Positions 10,430 to 20,610 of a stretch of 64,000 nucleotides of DNA are shown here, in pieces (the stretch's first letter is position 1; the number at the start of each line of letters is the position of its first letter). Both the position numbers and the translations under genes were made by a program. Under the pieces are notes generated by a model, which ran no database searches, was not told the origin of the DNA, and saw only the letters and a list, made by a program, of their open reading frames with translations. The DNA lies in contig CALXMH010000001.1 in the NCBI GenBank assembly GCA_944389425.1, forward strand, positions 78,257 to 142,256, read 5' to 3'. This DNA comes from an uncultured Clostridia bacterium. Its GTDB lineage: Bacteria; Bacillota; Clostridia; TANB77; CAG-508.

Positions 10430-13400
10430 ATGTCAAATGTTCTACATGTACGGTTTAGACGTTGGTTCTACTACCGTAAAAATAGTAATAATGAACGAAA
10501 AGTTCGATATAATATACTCTACATATACAAGACATTTTTCTGATACAAAGAAGACTGTATGTGAAGTTTTAGAAAAATTAGCTAATGATTACCCAAATAA
10601 TGAATTTACAATTAATTTAACAGGTTCTGGTGCTATGTCTGCTGCTACATTTTTGGACTTGCCTTTTATTCAAGAAGTTATTTCTTGTAAAAGAGCTGTT
10701 GAATATTATATTCCACAAACAGATGTAGTTATAGAACTTGGTGGAGAAGATGCCAAAATAATTTATTTTGATAAATTTATGGAACAAAGAATGAATGGTA
10801 CTTGTGCAGGTGGAACTGGTGCATTTTTAGACCAAATGGCTTCACTTTTAGCAACAGATACAGCAGGACTTAATGAACTTGCCAAAGGATATGAAACAAT
10901 TTATCCTATTGCTTCTCGTTGTGGTGTTTTTGCCAAAACTGATGTGCAACCATTATTAAACGAAGGTGCCCGTAAAGAGGACATTGCCGCATCTATCTTT
11001 CAAGCTGTTGTTAACCAAACAATTAGTGGTTTAGCATGTGGTAGACCAATTAGAGGAAAAGTTGCATTTTTGGGAGGTCCACTAAATTATTTATCTGAAT
11101 TACGCCAAAGATTTATTGAAACATTACATTTAAAAGATGATGAAATAATTATTCCAGAAGAAGCACATTTATTTGTAGCAAAAGGTGCTGCTATAAATTC
11201 TGTTAGTCATCATTCAATAACTGCAACCAAACTTTTAGGAAAAATAGAAATGTTTAAAAATTCGAAAGATTCTACTTCTAAGCCTCTTCAACCTCTATTT
11301 TTTGCTAATGCAGATTATGAAGCATTTAAGGCAAGACATGACAGAGCTAAAGTAAAAAAAGGCAGTTTAGAAGGATTTTCAGGAGATTGTTTTATTGGTA
11401 TAGATGCAGGTTCTACAACAACAAAACTTGCTATTATAGATTCAGATAGTACACTTTTATATTCATTATATCAAAGTAATGAAGGAAATCCTTTAAAAAG
11501 TGTAATGACTATGTTAAAACAAGTATATTCTGTTTTACCAGAAGGAGCAATTATTAGGCATTGCGGTGTTACAGGTTATGGTGAAAAATTAATTCAAGCT
11601 GCACTTAATGTTGATATTGGCGAAATAGAAACAATTGCACATTATACAGCTGCTAAGGAATTTATGCCAAATGTAACTAGTATAGTTGATATTGGTGGAC
11701 AAGATATGAAATACATAAAAATTAAAAATGGCGCAATTGATAATATAATGTTAAATGAGGCTTGTTCATCTGGTTGCGGTTCTTTTATCGAAACATTTGC
11801 CAAAAGCTTAAATATGTCTATTGAAGAATTTGTAAATGCTGCACTTGGAGCACAAAATCCGGTTGATTTAGGTTCAAGATGTACTGTGTTTATGAATTCA
11901 AAAATTAAGCAAGCTCAAAAAGAAGGATATACTACTGCCGATATTTCTGCTGGTCTTTCTTACTCTGTTGTTAAAAACGCTATACAAAAGGTTATGAAAG
12001 TAAGAGATACTAAGACACTAGGAGACCATATAGTAGTTCAAGGTGGTACTTTCTATAATGATGCTGTTTTAAGAAGTTTTGAACTTATTGTTGGAAAAGA
12101 AGTTGTTCGTCCAGACATTGCAGGTCTTATGGGGGCATATGGTGTTGCCCTACTTGCACAAGATGCTTACTTAGAAAAAGGTGATAAATCTTATACTTCT
12201 ACAATTTTAAAAACAGAAGAAATAGATAGTTTGAAAGTAGACATACTTCATGCAAGATGCGGAAAATGTGAAAATAATTGTTTACTTACAATAAATAAAT
12301 TTGGTAATGGCAAAACATTTATATCTGGAAACAGATGTGAACGTGGTTCTGGAGAAATGACTGCAAAATCTAATCTTCCAAATTTATATAAATACAAATT
12401 TGAAAGAATATTTGACTATACTCCACTTAGCGAAGAAGAAGCTACTCGTGGAACAATAGGAATACCAAGAGTTTTAAATATGTATGAGGATTATCCTTTC
12501 TGGTTTACTTTTTTCACAAACTTAGGATTTAGAGTAATAGTATCTGAAAAGAGTACTAGAAAAACATATGAAAAAGGTATAGAATCTATGCCTTCTGAAT
12601 CTGTATGTTATCCAGCAAAACTTGCTCATGGTCATGTTGTAAGTTTAATTGAGCAAGGAATAAAAACTATATTTTATCCTTGTATACCATATTCTAGAAA
12701 AGAATATAAAGATGCGGATAATAATTACAATTGTCCAATTGTAATTTCTTATTCAGAAGTTATAAAAAATAATGTTGAACAAATAAAAGATGTTGAATTT
12801 ATAAATCCATTCTTACCACTTGACCCTAAGAGATTAGTTAAACGTATTATGGAACTAGATGAATTTAAAAGATTTAACTTTACTAAAAAAGAATTATTAG
12901 ATGCTGCAACAAAAGCAGAAGCAGAGCATTTACATTTTAGAGATGACATTCACAAAAAAGGTGAAGAAACACTTAAATACATGGAAGAAAACAATTTAAA
13001 AGGAATTGTATTATCTGGTAGACCATATCACGTTGATCCAGAAATAAACCATGGTATAGATACATTAATAACAAGTCTTGGTTTGTGTGTACTTTCAGAA
13101 GATAGCATAGCACACTTATGTGAAACTCAGCGTCCATTAAGAGTTGTAGACCAATGGATGTTCCACTCTCGTTTATATGCAGCAGCAGATTTTGTTGGTC
13201 ATCATCAAAATTTAGAGCTTGTACAACTTAACTCATTTGGTTGTGGTGTTGATGCAGTAACAACTGACCAAGTAGAAGAAATTCTTTCAAGCTTCGGAAA
13301 AATGTATACATTAATTAAAATCGATGAGATTAATAACTTAGGTGCTGTAAGAATTCGTTTACGTTCACTTTTAGCAAGTATGCATAAACGTGAAAAAGTT

Positions 13401-14750
13401 GCAAATCCTTGCAATACAGCTTCTTGCAATTATGAACAATTAAAAGTACCTTTTACAAAAGATATGCGTAAAGATTACACAATATTAGTACCACAAATGG
13501 CACCAATACATTTTGAGCTTTTAGAAGCAGCAGTAAAATCAGAGGGATATAATGTGGAACTTTTAAGGGAGTGTACACCACATACAGTTGAAACTGGATT
13601 AAAATATGTAAATAATGATGCATGTTACCCATCTATTTTAACAACAGGTCAAATGATTGAAGCATTAGAATCTGGTAAATATGATGTTAATAAAACAGCA
13701 CTTATAATGTCTCAAACAGGTGGTGGATGTAGAGCAACAAATTATATTGGATTTATTCGTAAAGCATTAAAAGATGCAGGATATCCAAATGTTCCAGTAA
13801 TTTCATTTAATGTTGTTGGAATGGAAAAAATGCCTGGATTTAAAATAACACCATCTTTAATGGAAAAACTATTAAAATGTGTAGTTTATGGTGATTTATT
13901 ACAAAAAATGCTATATAAAAACAGAGCATATGAAATAAACAAAGGCGAAAGCCAAGCTACATTTGATAAATGGATGGAAAAAGCAAAAAAACTTGTACAA
14001 AACTCAAATAATAAAGAATTTAAGAAGAGCATTTATGATATAGTAGAAGATTTCGAAAAAATAAAATTAGATGAAACAATTAAAAAACCAAGAGTTGGTA
14101 TTGTTGGAGAAGTATTAATTAAATATCATCCATATGGTAATAATTTTGTTGCAGACAAATTAGAAGAAGAAGGAGCAGAAGTTATACTTCCAGACTTTAT
14201 GGGATTTGTTAAATTTATTGCAACACATAAGATTACATTTAATGAGCTTTTAAAAACAAATGCAACAAAAGCTAAGATATTTGAAATAGCTATAAGCTTA
14301 ATAGATATATTTGAAAAAGATGTAAAAATTGCTTTAAATAAATCTAAAAAAGATTACTTAATGCCATGTGACATATGGCACTTAGAAGAAAAAGTACAAG
14401 ATGTATTATCAATAGGAAATCAAACAGGTGAAGGTTGGTTCTTAACAGCTGAAATGATTGAATACATAGAAAATGGTATACCAAATATTATCTGCGTACA
14501 ACCATTTGCTTGTCTACCAAACCATGTAGTTGGTAAAGGTGTTATTAAAACAATAAGATCAATGTTCCCACAAGCAAATATCACACCAGTAGATTATGAC
14601 CCAGGTGCAAGTGAGGCTAACCAAACAAACAGAATTAAGCTTTTAATGACAGTTGCAAAAGACAACATGAAATTAGCAGAGCAACAAAAAAGCGCGCTTA
14701 GAAACGAAAATGAAGCGTCTAGTGATAATAAAGAAACTGCAAATGTATAA
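10430..14750 (+). CDS. Giant 2-hydroxyacyl-CoA dehydratase activase (BadF/BcrA/D family), with a +1 shift at CGG
   Basis: The family uses ATP to drive a low-potential electron into 2-hydroxyacyl-CoA dehydratases or related double-cubane reductases. The only well-placed start is the ATG at 10430 (GGAG nine bases upstream), which reads seven codons (MSNVLHV) and then CGG. Reading CGGT (10451-10454) as glycine continues into [10 protein letters not shown], a typical N-terminus for this family. Standard decoding would force a start at 10437 with no usable Shine-Dalgarno. Domains over 1439 residues: ASKHA ATPase 1 (about 7-255, with TCAGGTGAF), ATPase 2 (about 320-585, [10 protein letters not shown] and CSSGCGSF), a Cys-rich CGKCENNC segment near 620, a DUF2229-like region (about 650-890) and an HgdB-like C-terminal half. 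No dehydratase subunits are encoded nearby. Confidence 0.85.
10451..10454 (+). other. CGGT four-base codon site (Gly) in the activase gene
   Basis: Codon 8 of the frame opened at 10430 is CGG, preceded by GTA. One extra base consumed here gives GGT TTA GAC GTT GGT, the conserved GLDVG of the ATPase. Without it, frame 10430 ends at a TGA after about 35 codons. Confidence 0.75.
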
Positions 14751-14757
14751 ACTTTAG

Positions 14758-14791
14758 CCACCAAAAGATTTAAATCTTTTGGTGGTTTTGT
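14758..14791 (+). terminator. Rho-independent terminator after the activase gene
   Basis: Perfect 14-bp inverted repeat (ccaccaaaagattt / aaatcttttggtgg) followed by ttttg. Confidence 0.85.
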
Positions 14792-14817
14792 CTATTAGAT
14801 TAATTATAATATTTATA

Positions 14818-14846
14818 TTGACTATTTGACTAATATCATATATAAT
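14818..14846 (+). promoter_or_regulatory. Promoter of toxin-like mRNA A
   Basis: TTGACT (14818-14823), a 17-bp spacer and TATAAT (14841-14846). The predicted transcript begins with a 7-bp hairpin (cttcctt / aaggaag), as is common in stable type I toxin mRNAs. Confidence 0.7.
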
Positions 14847-14911
14847 CTTCCTTAGAAATAAGGAAGCAGAATGTGGTTGCCACCAACTTTACATAGAAAG
14901 GCGGTGGTTTT

Positions 14912-15016
14912 ATGATAGATTTACTATTCTACATAATTTACCTTTTATTTTTTTCATTAATAATTCTTTCTATCATTTCATTTGCCTTGATTATTTATAT
15001 AATTAAGTCTAAATAA
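14912..15016 (+). CDS. Small hydrophobic peptide A (34 aa), type I toxin candidate
   Basis: The product is almost entirely one hydrophobic helix (MIDLLFYIIYLLFFSLIIL at the start) and ends in Lys-Ser-Lys. The Shine-Dalgarno region (ggcggtgg) can pair with a gccacc segment in the 5' leader (about 14880), so the full-length mRNA is probably translationally silent. A convergent antisense RNA with a strong promoter covers the 3' part of the transcript. The layout matches known type I toxins (Fst, TxpA and clostridial examples), but I cannot assign it to a named family. A second homologous locus lies at 31862-32222. Confidence 0.65.
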   Translation: MIDLLFYIIYLLFFSLIILSIISFALIIYIIKSK

Positions 15017-15018
15017 AA

Positions 15019-15096
15019 AATACTACATATCTGCCTGCTGTTTAGATATGTAGTATTAATTCATCTAACGGTAACCACATTTTGTGGTCCTTATTT
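15019..15096 (-). ncRNA. Antisense RNA A, antitoxin candidate
   Basis: The predicted start is about 15096, 6 bases after a TATAAT box. The RNA begins with AGAAATAAGGACCAC, forms a small ACCAC...GTGGT hairpin, and ends in a terminator (stem 15019-15032 / 15044-15057) with a long U-run on this strand. It would be fully complementary to the 3' portion of toxin mRNA A. Length about 78 nt. Confidence 0.6.
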
Positions 15097-15101
15097 CTTT
15101 T

Positions 15102-15129
15102 ATTATATCATCTTTTTTGTATTTGTCAA
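15102..15129 (-). promoter_or_regulatory. Promoter of antisense RNA A
   Basis: On the minus strand: perfect TTGACA (15129-15124), a 16-bp spacer and perfect TATAAT (15107-15102). Confidence 0.75.
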
Positions 15130-15166
15130 TAATTCTTGTCTTGTAGTACATAATATAATTTTCTGT

Positions 15167-17293
15167 CTAATTTTGGCTTGTCTCGTCGTCTTCGAAGGCT
15201 CCAAATAGTTCGTCGAATTTTTCTTCTAGTTCTTTTTGTATATCTATTGTTATATTGTTCATATCTTCTGCTGTTTCTGCATTATCATCTGGTAATGTTG
15301 GTGCTTCTAGTAAATCTTCAAATTGGTCATCTAGGCTTAATTCTTCTACTTTTGGTTTTTCCTGTGGTATTTGTTTTTTAGCTTGCAATGGAGCTGCCAT
15401 AGCAGGTTCTGTTTTTTTATTTTGTTGTTTTTGTTCTTCTTGTTTTGGCTGTTTTACTTCTAATTCTTCTAGTTCTTCTAATGGCTCTTCAAATAAATCA
15501 TCTAGTGATTCTATTTTTGTGTTTTCCTTTATTTCTCCATCGTTTTCTTCTGAATATGGATTATAAGGGTTATATGTTCTCCATTTTCCTCTATCTATTG
15601 GGTCTATACTATTATGATTTGCTGGATATCTTTGAGCATATTTTGCTGTTGGATATTCAAAATAATAATATTTTTGTGCTTTAATTGGTTTTATTCCTTT
15701 TTCAAATATTATACACAAATCATTATCTAATCTTCTAAGTTCATCTGGTGTTAACAAAGCTCTTCCCATTATTTGGTCTGATACACTATGGCCTTGTTTA
15801 ACATTTGCTCTATCTTTATTTATAGAAATACTATCTCTTGAAATAGTTTTTTCTCCCAATGCTTTTGAAAAATATTCAACTGTTTTTTGTGAGTTACTTC
15901 CTAGGAATAAATGTGTATCACAGTTACCCATTATAGTTTCATGTGCTTCTTTGTATACGGCCTCTAATTGGTCTAAGTTCTGTAAAATTACACTAAATGA
16001 AATCTTTCTACTTCTACTTGTTGAAATCTTTTTATCGAAATCTGGTATTCTACCAATGTTTGCAAACTCGTCTAGTATAAAATATGTTGGAACTGTAAGT
16101 GCTCCACCATTTGCATCTGCTGTATCGTATAATTCTTGAATCATCTGTGCAAAGAATATTGTAAGTAAGAAATCATATGCAGCATGTGTATCTGATGAAA
16201 TTACATAAACTGCTGTTTTTCTTCTACCTATTTCTGCAAAATCTATTGTATTTGTTGAAGTTAATTCTGCAATATCTTTTGAGTCGAATTTACCAAGTTT
16301 AGATTGAAGTGAACTTAGTATTGAACTATATGTTTTTTCTGGCGCTATTTCTATATTTTTATAATTTCTTCTTGCTGGATGATCATATGGTAGTGCACTC
16401 ATTAAATTTGTAAGTAGGTTATCCCCACCATTATTATTTGCTGCTCTTACAAGTTCTGCACAACTTGCTAGGTTTTGTTCTTCCTCTGGCCTTGTTGCTT
16501 TTAAATAATATATTAATGCTTTAAGTAATGCCTCTGCCATGTCGTCCCAATATGGGTCACTCTTGTCTCCTGCACTTGATTGTCCTTTTACTATTGTATT
16601 TGCAATAACGTCTACATCTATTTCACTTTTTATATTAAATAATGGATTATATCCATCACTATTTTTTGGATTTATTAAATTAAATATTTTAATATCATAT
16701 CCATTTGCTCTCAGATATCCTGCTGTTTTATCGTATAATTCCCCTTTTGGGTCTGTAAATACATATGAACCTAATTTTTGATATGCATTTGGTATAACAA
16801 ATGATGCAGATTTACCAGCACCAGAACCACCTATTACTAATATGTTTGTATTTCCTCTTTTATTTACTGGCAAGTAATTTTTTTCAGCAAGCAATATTCC
16901 TTTTTTAGGGTCTAAAACTTTATATTGCTCACCATTTTCACACCAATCACTTGAACCATGTTCAATTGTATCATATTCAGATTTAGGCCACATTTTAGCA
17001 ATTCCTATTGACATTGCTATAATATATATTACAGTAAATTTAAGCAAAACTCCAAAAAAATTGCCTACATACTCTGCTGAAAATGCAGTTCCTATTGCTG
17101 AAAATATATTTCCCATTTCAGCATATAGCTCTTCTAAAAATGTTCCAAAATGGAACACACCATCTACTGATGCATCTTTTATTGCAACAGACATAGGCGC
17201 AACAAATACTATGGATAAAATAATCCATAGTATTCCAACAACTGCTAATTTAGTTTTACTCTTTTTTATGGCTCTTTTTAATTTATCAAACAT
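15167..17293 (-). CDS. VirD4/TraG-type coupling ATPase (orphan)
   Basis: Coupling proteins are hexameric membrane ATPases that hand DNA or protein substrates to a type IV secretion channel. Two N-terminal transmembrane helices (about residues 15-38 and 85-110) precede a Walker A motif GGSGAGKSA near residue 160 and a Walker B region YFILDEFANIGR near residue 400. A 120-residue acidic/Gln-rich tail follows. Length 708 aa. I prefer the ATG at 17293, which sits after GGTGAAAAGT exactly as in spoIIE; an ATG at 17305 is possible. No relaxase or other conjugation gene is present, only the two small genes upstream, so the role here is open. Confidence 0.85.
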   Translation of the reverse strand: MFDKLKRAIKKSKTKLAVVGILWIILSIVFVAPMSVAIKDASVDGVFHFGTFLEELYAEMGNIFSAIGTAFSAEYVGNFFGVLLKFTVIYIIAMSIGIAKMWPKSEYDTIEHGSSDWCENGEQYKVLDPKKGILLAEKNYLPVNKRGNTNILVIGGSGAGKSASFVIPNAYQKLGSYVFTDPKGELYDKTAGYLRANGYDIKIFNLINPKNSDGYNPLFNIKSEIDVDVIANTIVKGQSSAGDKSDPYWDDMAEALLKALIYYLKATRPEEEQNLASCAELVRAANNNGGDNLLTNLMSALPYDHPARRNYKNIEIAPEKTYSSILSSLQSKLGKFDSKDIAELTSTNTIDFAEIGRRKTAVYVISSDTHAAYDFLLTIFFAQMIQELYDTADANGGALTVPTYFILDEFANIGRIPDFDKKISTSRSRKISFSVILQNLDQLEAVYKEAHETIMGNCDTHLFLGSNSQKTVEYFSKALGEKTISRDSISINKDRANVKQGHSVSDQIMGRALLTPDELRRLDNDLCIIFEKGIKPIKAQKYYYFEYPTAKYAQRYPANHNSIDPIDRGKWRTYNPYNPYSEENDGEIKENTKIESLDDLFEEPLEELEELEVKQPKQEEQKQQNKKTEPAMAAPLQAKKQIPQEKPKVEELSLDDQFEDLLEAPTLPDDNAETAEDMNNITIDIQKELEEKFDELFGAFEDDETSQN

Positions 17294-17323
17294 ACTTTTC
17301 ACCATCTCATTCGTTTATATACA

Positions 17324-17500
17324 CTATCTTTCTTCTCCTAGTGTTCTTTCTTTTCCTTCTAATTTTATGCTCATTTCTCCATTTTCAGATAGGTATTTTT
17401 CAAAATTTCCAAAATCTAAGCTTTTAGCTTCATCAACATGAAAATACATTTTTTCATCTTTTCCTTTAACTTTATGTCCAAACATACCGCATATTTTCAT
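17324..17500 (-). CDS. Small hypothetical protein (58 aa) upstream of virD4-like gene
   Basis: ATG at 17500 after a GGGGGAAC Shine-Dalgarno; stop TAG at 17324-17326. The product is charged and soluble, starting MKICGMFGHKVKGKDEKMYF. It sits 16 bp after the 175-aa gene and about 20-30 bp before the coupling ATPase, so the three form a likely operon. I do not recognise a family. Confidence 0.6.
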   Translation of the reverse strand: MKICGMFGHKVKGKDEKMYFHVDEAKSLDFGNFEKYLSENGEMSIKLEGKERTLGEER

Positions 17501-17516
17501 TTAAAAAGTTCCCCCT

Positions 17517-18044
17517 TTAATCATTTTTGCTATCTCGGACTTCAAATGCGAAATAGCTTTTATATGGTTTAAGTTTGCATTTTCCTTTAACTTCATCGCT
17601 TTCTTCATCATAATATAGAGTTGGTTTTATTTCCTCTGCTGTTTCTGGATCTATTATAGAAATAGGTCTTTTTAAATTTGGTGTATACTCAAAATCTCTA
17701 TATTCCATTTCTTCTTCACTATAAAGTGTTTTAAATTTCATAGGCATAGGTTTTTTGGAAATTCTAACTCTGTCTTCCTCTAAAATTCCCATATTAACTA
17801 CTACCTTTTCTTTCCCAAAAGATAATATAACAAGTTGATTATTTGATGGTGACAAATCGTCTACATAAAATGTTTTCTTTTTATTATTACCAACATACTC
17901 CTCTGTATATTTAAGTCTTTCTACTGTGTACTTTGGAGAATCTTTTAAAAACTCTTTTTCTGTTTTATTTACTTGATATATTACTGTGTTTACATCTTTT
18001 TGGTCTGTAATACTGAAATGTCTTCCTTCGATATTTTCCTTCAT
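17517..18044 (-). CDS. Hypothetical protein (175 aa), first gene of the virD4-like operon
   Basis: A soluble, charged protein of 175 residues with alternating short beta-like stretches, no signal peptide and no recognisable catalytic motif. An AGAGGTG Shine-Dalgarno lies about 11 bases before the ATG at 18044. It heads a compact operon with the 58-aa protein and the coupling ATPase, so a role with that ATPase is the best guess, from position only. Confidence 0.7.
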   Translation of the reverse strand: MKENIEGRHFSITDQKDVNTVIYQVNKTEKEFLKDSPKYTVERLKYTEEYVGNNKKKTFYVDDLSPSNNQLVILSFGKEKVVVNMGILEEDRVRISKKPMPMKFKTLYSEEEMEYRDFEYTPNLKRPISIIDPETAEEIKPTLYYDEESDEVKGKCKLKPYKSYFAFEVRDSKND

Positions 18045-18152
18045 CTTATTAAAACACCTCTTTCATTTTATCTTTTGTAACAAATCACAATATTAATTAT
18101 ACACTATTTTTTAATTATTGTCAACTTGTTACAATTTTATGTAAATCTCTTT

Positions 18153-19055
18153 TTACATCTTTCTTGGATTAAATGTAGAAATTTCTGCCATTTTTTCAAA
18201 TAACTCTTTTTCATTATCTTTTAGTTCTGTTGGAACCATAATTTTTACTTCTGCTACTAAATCTCCTCTTGTACCTTTACCATCTTTGTAACCTTTTTGT
18301 GCAATTTTTACTTGTTCTCCGCTTTGTATTCCTGGTGGTATATATAATGCAACAGATTCATCTATTGAATCTATTTGAGTTTTTGTACCTAATGCAGCTT
18401 CCCAAGGTGTTAAATATAAATTGGTATATAAGTCACAGCCTTTTAATTTAAATTTATTATTATCCTCTATGTTTATCTTTATAAATAAATCTCCATTCTT
18501 GCCGCCATTTTGTCCTTCTTTACCTTGACCTATAAGTCTTATCTTTTCGCTGTCTCTAATACCGGCTGGCACTTTAACTGAAAATGTTTTCATATTTCCA
18601 TTTACAGTTCTTAAAGAAATTTTTTTACTAAGTCCATAATAAGCATCCTCTATACTAACATTTATCTCTGTTTCAATATTGTCTCCTTTAATAGGTGGCT
18701 TTTTATTCTTAGTCTTTTTTTCTTCCCCTTCATCTTTTACATTTCCGAAAAACATATTGAAAAAATCACTAAATACAGAATCCGAACTTCTTCTGCTTTC
18801 TTCAAATTCCTTACGCTTTTTATTTCCAATATAGTTGTTCCACATTCTATCATATTTTCTTTTAGCAGAACTGTCTGATAAAACTCTATATGCCTCATTT
18901 ATGTCTTTAAATCTATCTTCTGCCATTTTATTTTCAATATTTACATCTGGGTGATATTTCTTAGCAAGTTCCCTGTATGAATTCTTAATCTCATCCATGG
19001 TTACTCGATTTGTCTGTAGTTCCAGTATACGATAATAATCCTTAAAAATCATCAT
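18153..19055 (-). CDS. DnaJ/CbpA-type co-chaperone (no zinc finger)
   Basis: The 300-residue protein has an N-terminal J domain (about 5-70) with the HPD motif in YHPDVN, a linker with little Gly/Phe character, and two C-terminal substrate-binding beta domains (about 125-285; AALGTKTQIDSID is typical). The Cys-rich zinc-finger domain of full DnaJ is absent, so it is of the CbpA (type II) kind. It stimulates Hsp70 ATPase and delivers substrates. The start ATG follows GGGAGGATT. No dnaK lies alongside. Confidence 0.9.
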   Translation of the reverse strand: MMIFKDYYRILELQTNRVTMDEIKNSYRELAKKYHPDVNIENKMAEDRFKDINEAYRVLSDSSAKRKYDRMWNNYIGNKKRKEFEESRRSSDSVFSDFFNMFFGNVKDEGEEKKTKNKKPPIKGDNIETEINVSIEDAYYGLSKKISLRTVNGNMKTFSVKVPAGIRDSEKIRLIGQGKEGQNGGKNGDLFIKINIEDNNKFKLKGCDLYTNLYLTPWEAALGTKTQIDSIDESVALYIPPGIQSGEQVKIAQKGYKDGKGTRGDLVAEVKIMVPTELKDNEKELFEKMAEISTFNPRKM

Positions 19056-19139
19056 AATCCTCCCACCGAGATTGTTGTTTGTAATTATATCACTTTTTTT
19101 AGCATTTGTGAATATGTAACATAATAATTTTAATTATTA

Positions 19140-19701
19140 TTATTTCTCTGCTAAAAGTTCATTTCTTGCATATATACTATCTGGATGGATTTGTTTTTGT
19201 TTTTCAACATTTTCTTTTATATTTATATCTATTATATAAAGTACTACTGCATCTAAATCTGTTTCCGAAAGCTTTCTTGCGTATTCTAAATCTTCCCAAT
19301 TTCTATCTAGCCCGTGTCGCATCTGCTACAAATAAAATTTTAGATAATAAATCCATGTTTGGCTTTCCGGTAGTGTGGTTTTCCACAGCTTCTACCATAT
19401 CCTGTGTAAATCCAAATTCATTTTTGCAAATAACTGCACCAATTTTTGCATGCATCAAACCAGGGTTTTGAATTTCTATATCATCTAATTTTACATTATT
19501 TTCATTTACAATTTTCATAATCTCATCAATTTTAAATTCCTTTGCCACATCATGAGCAAGCCCAACAAGCTCTGCTTTTTTAATATCCACGCCATAAATC
19601 TCAGCAAGCTCTCTACATCTTTTCATAACCTCAACACAATGGTTATATCTTTTATCTGATAAACTTTCTCTTACTCTTCTTTCAATTAAACTAAAATCCA
19701 T
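19140..19701 (-). CDS. yqeK: YqeK-family HD-domain Ap4A hydrolase, with a +1 shift at CGG
   Basis: YqeK enzymes symmetrically hydrolyse diadenosine tetraphosphate using an HD-domain metal site. The first frame (19701 onward) gives 129 codons with the HD signature LAHDVAKE, H in LMHAKIG and HTTGKPNMDLLSK, then reads CGG GCT AGA TAG. Reading CGGG (19314-19311) as one glycine codon yields VADATGLDRNWEDLEYARKL and the usual C-terminus (IHPDSIYARNELL). The total is 186 residues, the family length of about 190. Without the shift the protein loses its C-terminal quarter and the remaining piece has no proper start. There is no other lesion in the gene. Confidence 0.85.
19311..19314 (-). other. CGGG four-base codon site (Gly) in yqeK
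   Basis: Codon 130 of the frame opened at 19701 is CGG, preceded by ACA; the zero frame meets TAG two codons later. A +1 shift exactly here joins the two halves of YqeK. Confidence 0.75.
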
Positions 19702-19745
19702 ATTTTAAGCCTTCTTTCATTTTTTCTGTATATTATCACATAAAA

Positions 19746-19790
19746 AAGCAAAATTCAATGGTGCTAAGTTATTTCTCCCATTGAATTTTG
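19746..19790 (-). terminator. Terminator downstream of the sirtuin gene
   Basis: A 14-bp perfect inverted repeat (gcaaaattcaatgg / ccattgaattttgc) is followed on the minus strand by a T-run. It lies about 45 bp after the sirtuin stop. Confidence 0.75.
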
Positions 19791-19835
19791 CCTTCATTAG
19801 CCAATTTATTTTTATAGCAATATCCTTTTATTATT

Positions 19836-20561
19836 TTATATATTCTTAAATACATTTCCCAAGCTATCATTTATTACTAAATTTGCTCTTGAATCATATG
19901 GAGTTTTATCTCTATTTATTAATACAAGTTTATTGCCTTTATAATAATTAACTAGTCCACTTGCTGGATATACTGTTAAAGATGTTCCAGCTATTATCAT
20001 TACATCTGCATTTTGTATTGCTAATATGGATTTTTCTATTGTTTCATCATCTAAGCACTCTTCATATAGTACAACATCTGGTTTTATAATTCCTCCACAT
20101 GAACACTTTGGAATTTCATTACTTTCAAATACAAATTCTGCATCATAAAACTTATGGCATTTCATACAATAATTTCTAAGTACACTTCCATGCAATTCAA
20201 AAACATTTTTAGAACCTGCTTTTTGATGCAGTCCGTCTATATTTTGAGTTATTACTGCTTTTAGTTTGCCTTTTTTCTCTAAATCTGCCAGTTTTTTATG
20301 TGTAATATTAGGTTCATATTTAAGACAATTCATCTTATCTTTATAAAATTTATAAAATTCTGCTGTATTATTCATAAAAAAAGTATGACTTAGTATTTCT
20401 TCTGGTGGATATTTATATTTTTGATTATAAAGCCCATCTTTACTTCTAAAATCCGGTATCCCACTCTCAGTAGATACCCCTGCTCCTCCAAAAAATACAA
20501 TGTTATTACTTTTATCTATTAGCTCTACAAATTGTGTTATCTTTTCTTCCATATTATTCAC
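19836..20561 (-). CDS. NAD-dependent protein deacylase, SIR2 family
   Basis: The 241-residue protein is the usual length for a bacterial sirtuin. It shows the NAD-binding GAGVSTESGIPDFRS motif (about residue 26), the TQNIDGLHQKAG motif with the catalytic His of the ELHGS segment, and a zinc site of two Cys pairs (CMKC near 132 and CSCG near 153). It removes acetyl or other acyl groups from lysines using NAD. It is followed by its own terminator and appears monocistronic. Confidence 0.93.
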   Translation of the reverse strand: MNNMEEKITQFVELIDKSNNIVFFGGAGVSTESGIPDFRSKDGLYNQKYKYPPEEILSHTFFMNNTAEFYKFYKDKMNCLKYEPNITHKKLADLEKKGKLKAVITQNIDGLHQKAGSKNVFELHGSVLRNYCMKCHKFYDAEFVFESNEIPKCSCGGIIKPDVVLYEECLDDETIEKSILAIQNADVMIIAGTSLTVYPASGLVNYYKGNKLVLINRDKTPYDSRANLVINDSLGNVFKNI

Positions 20562-20610
20562 TTCCTATTTTTTATATAATATCAAAGAAATTAAAATTTG
20601 TAAATTTTAT

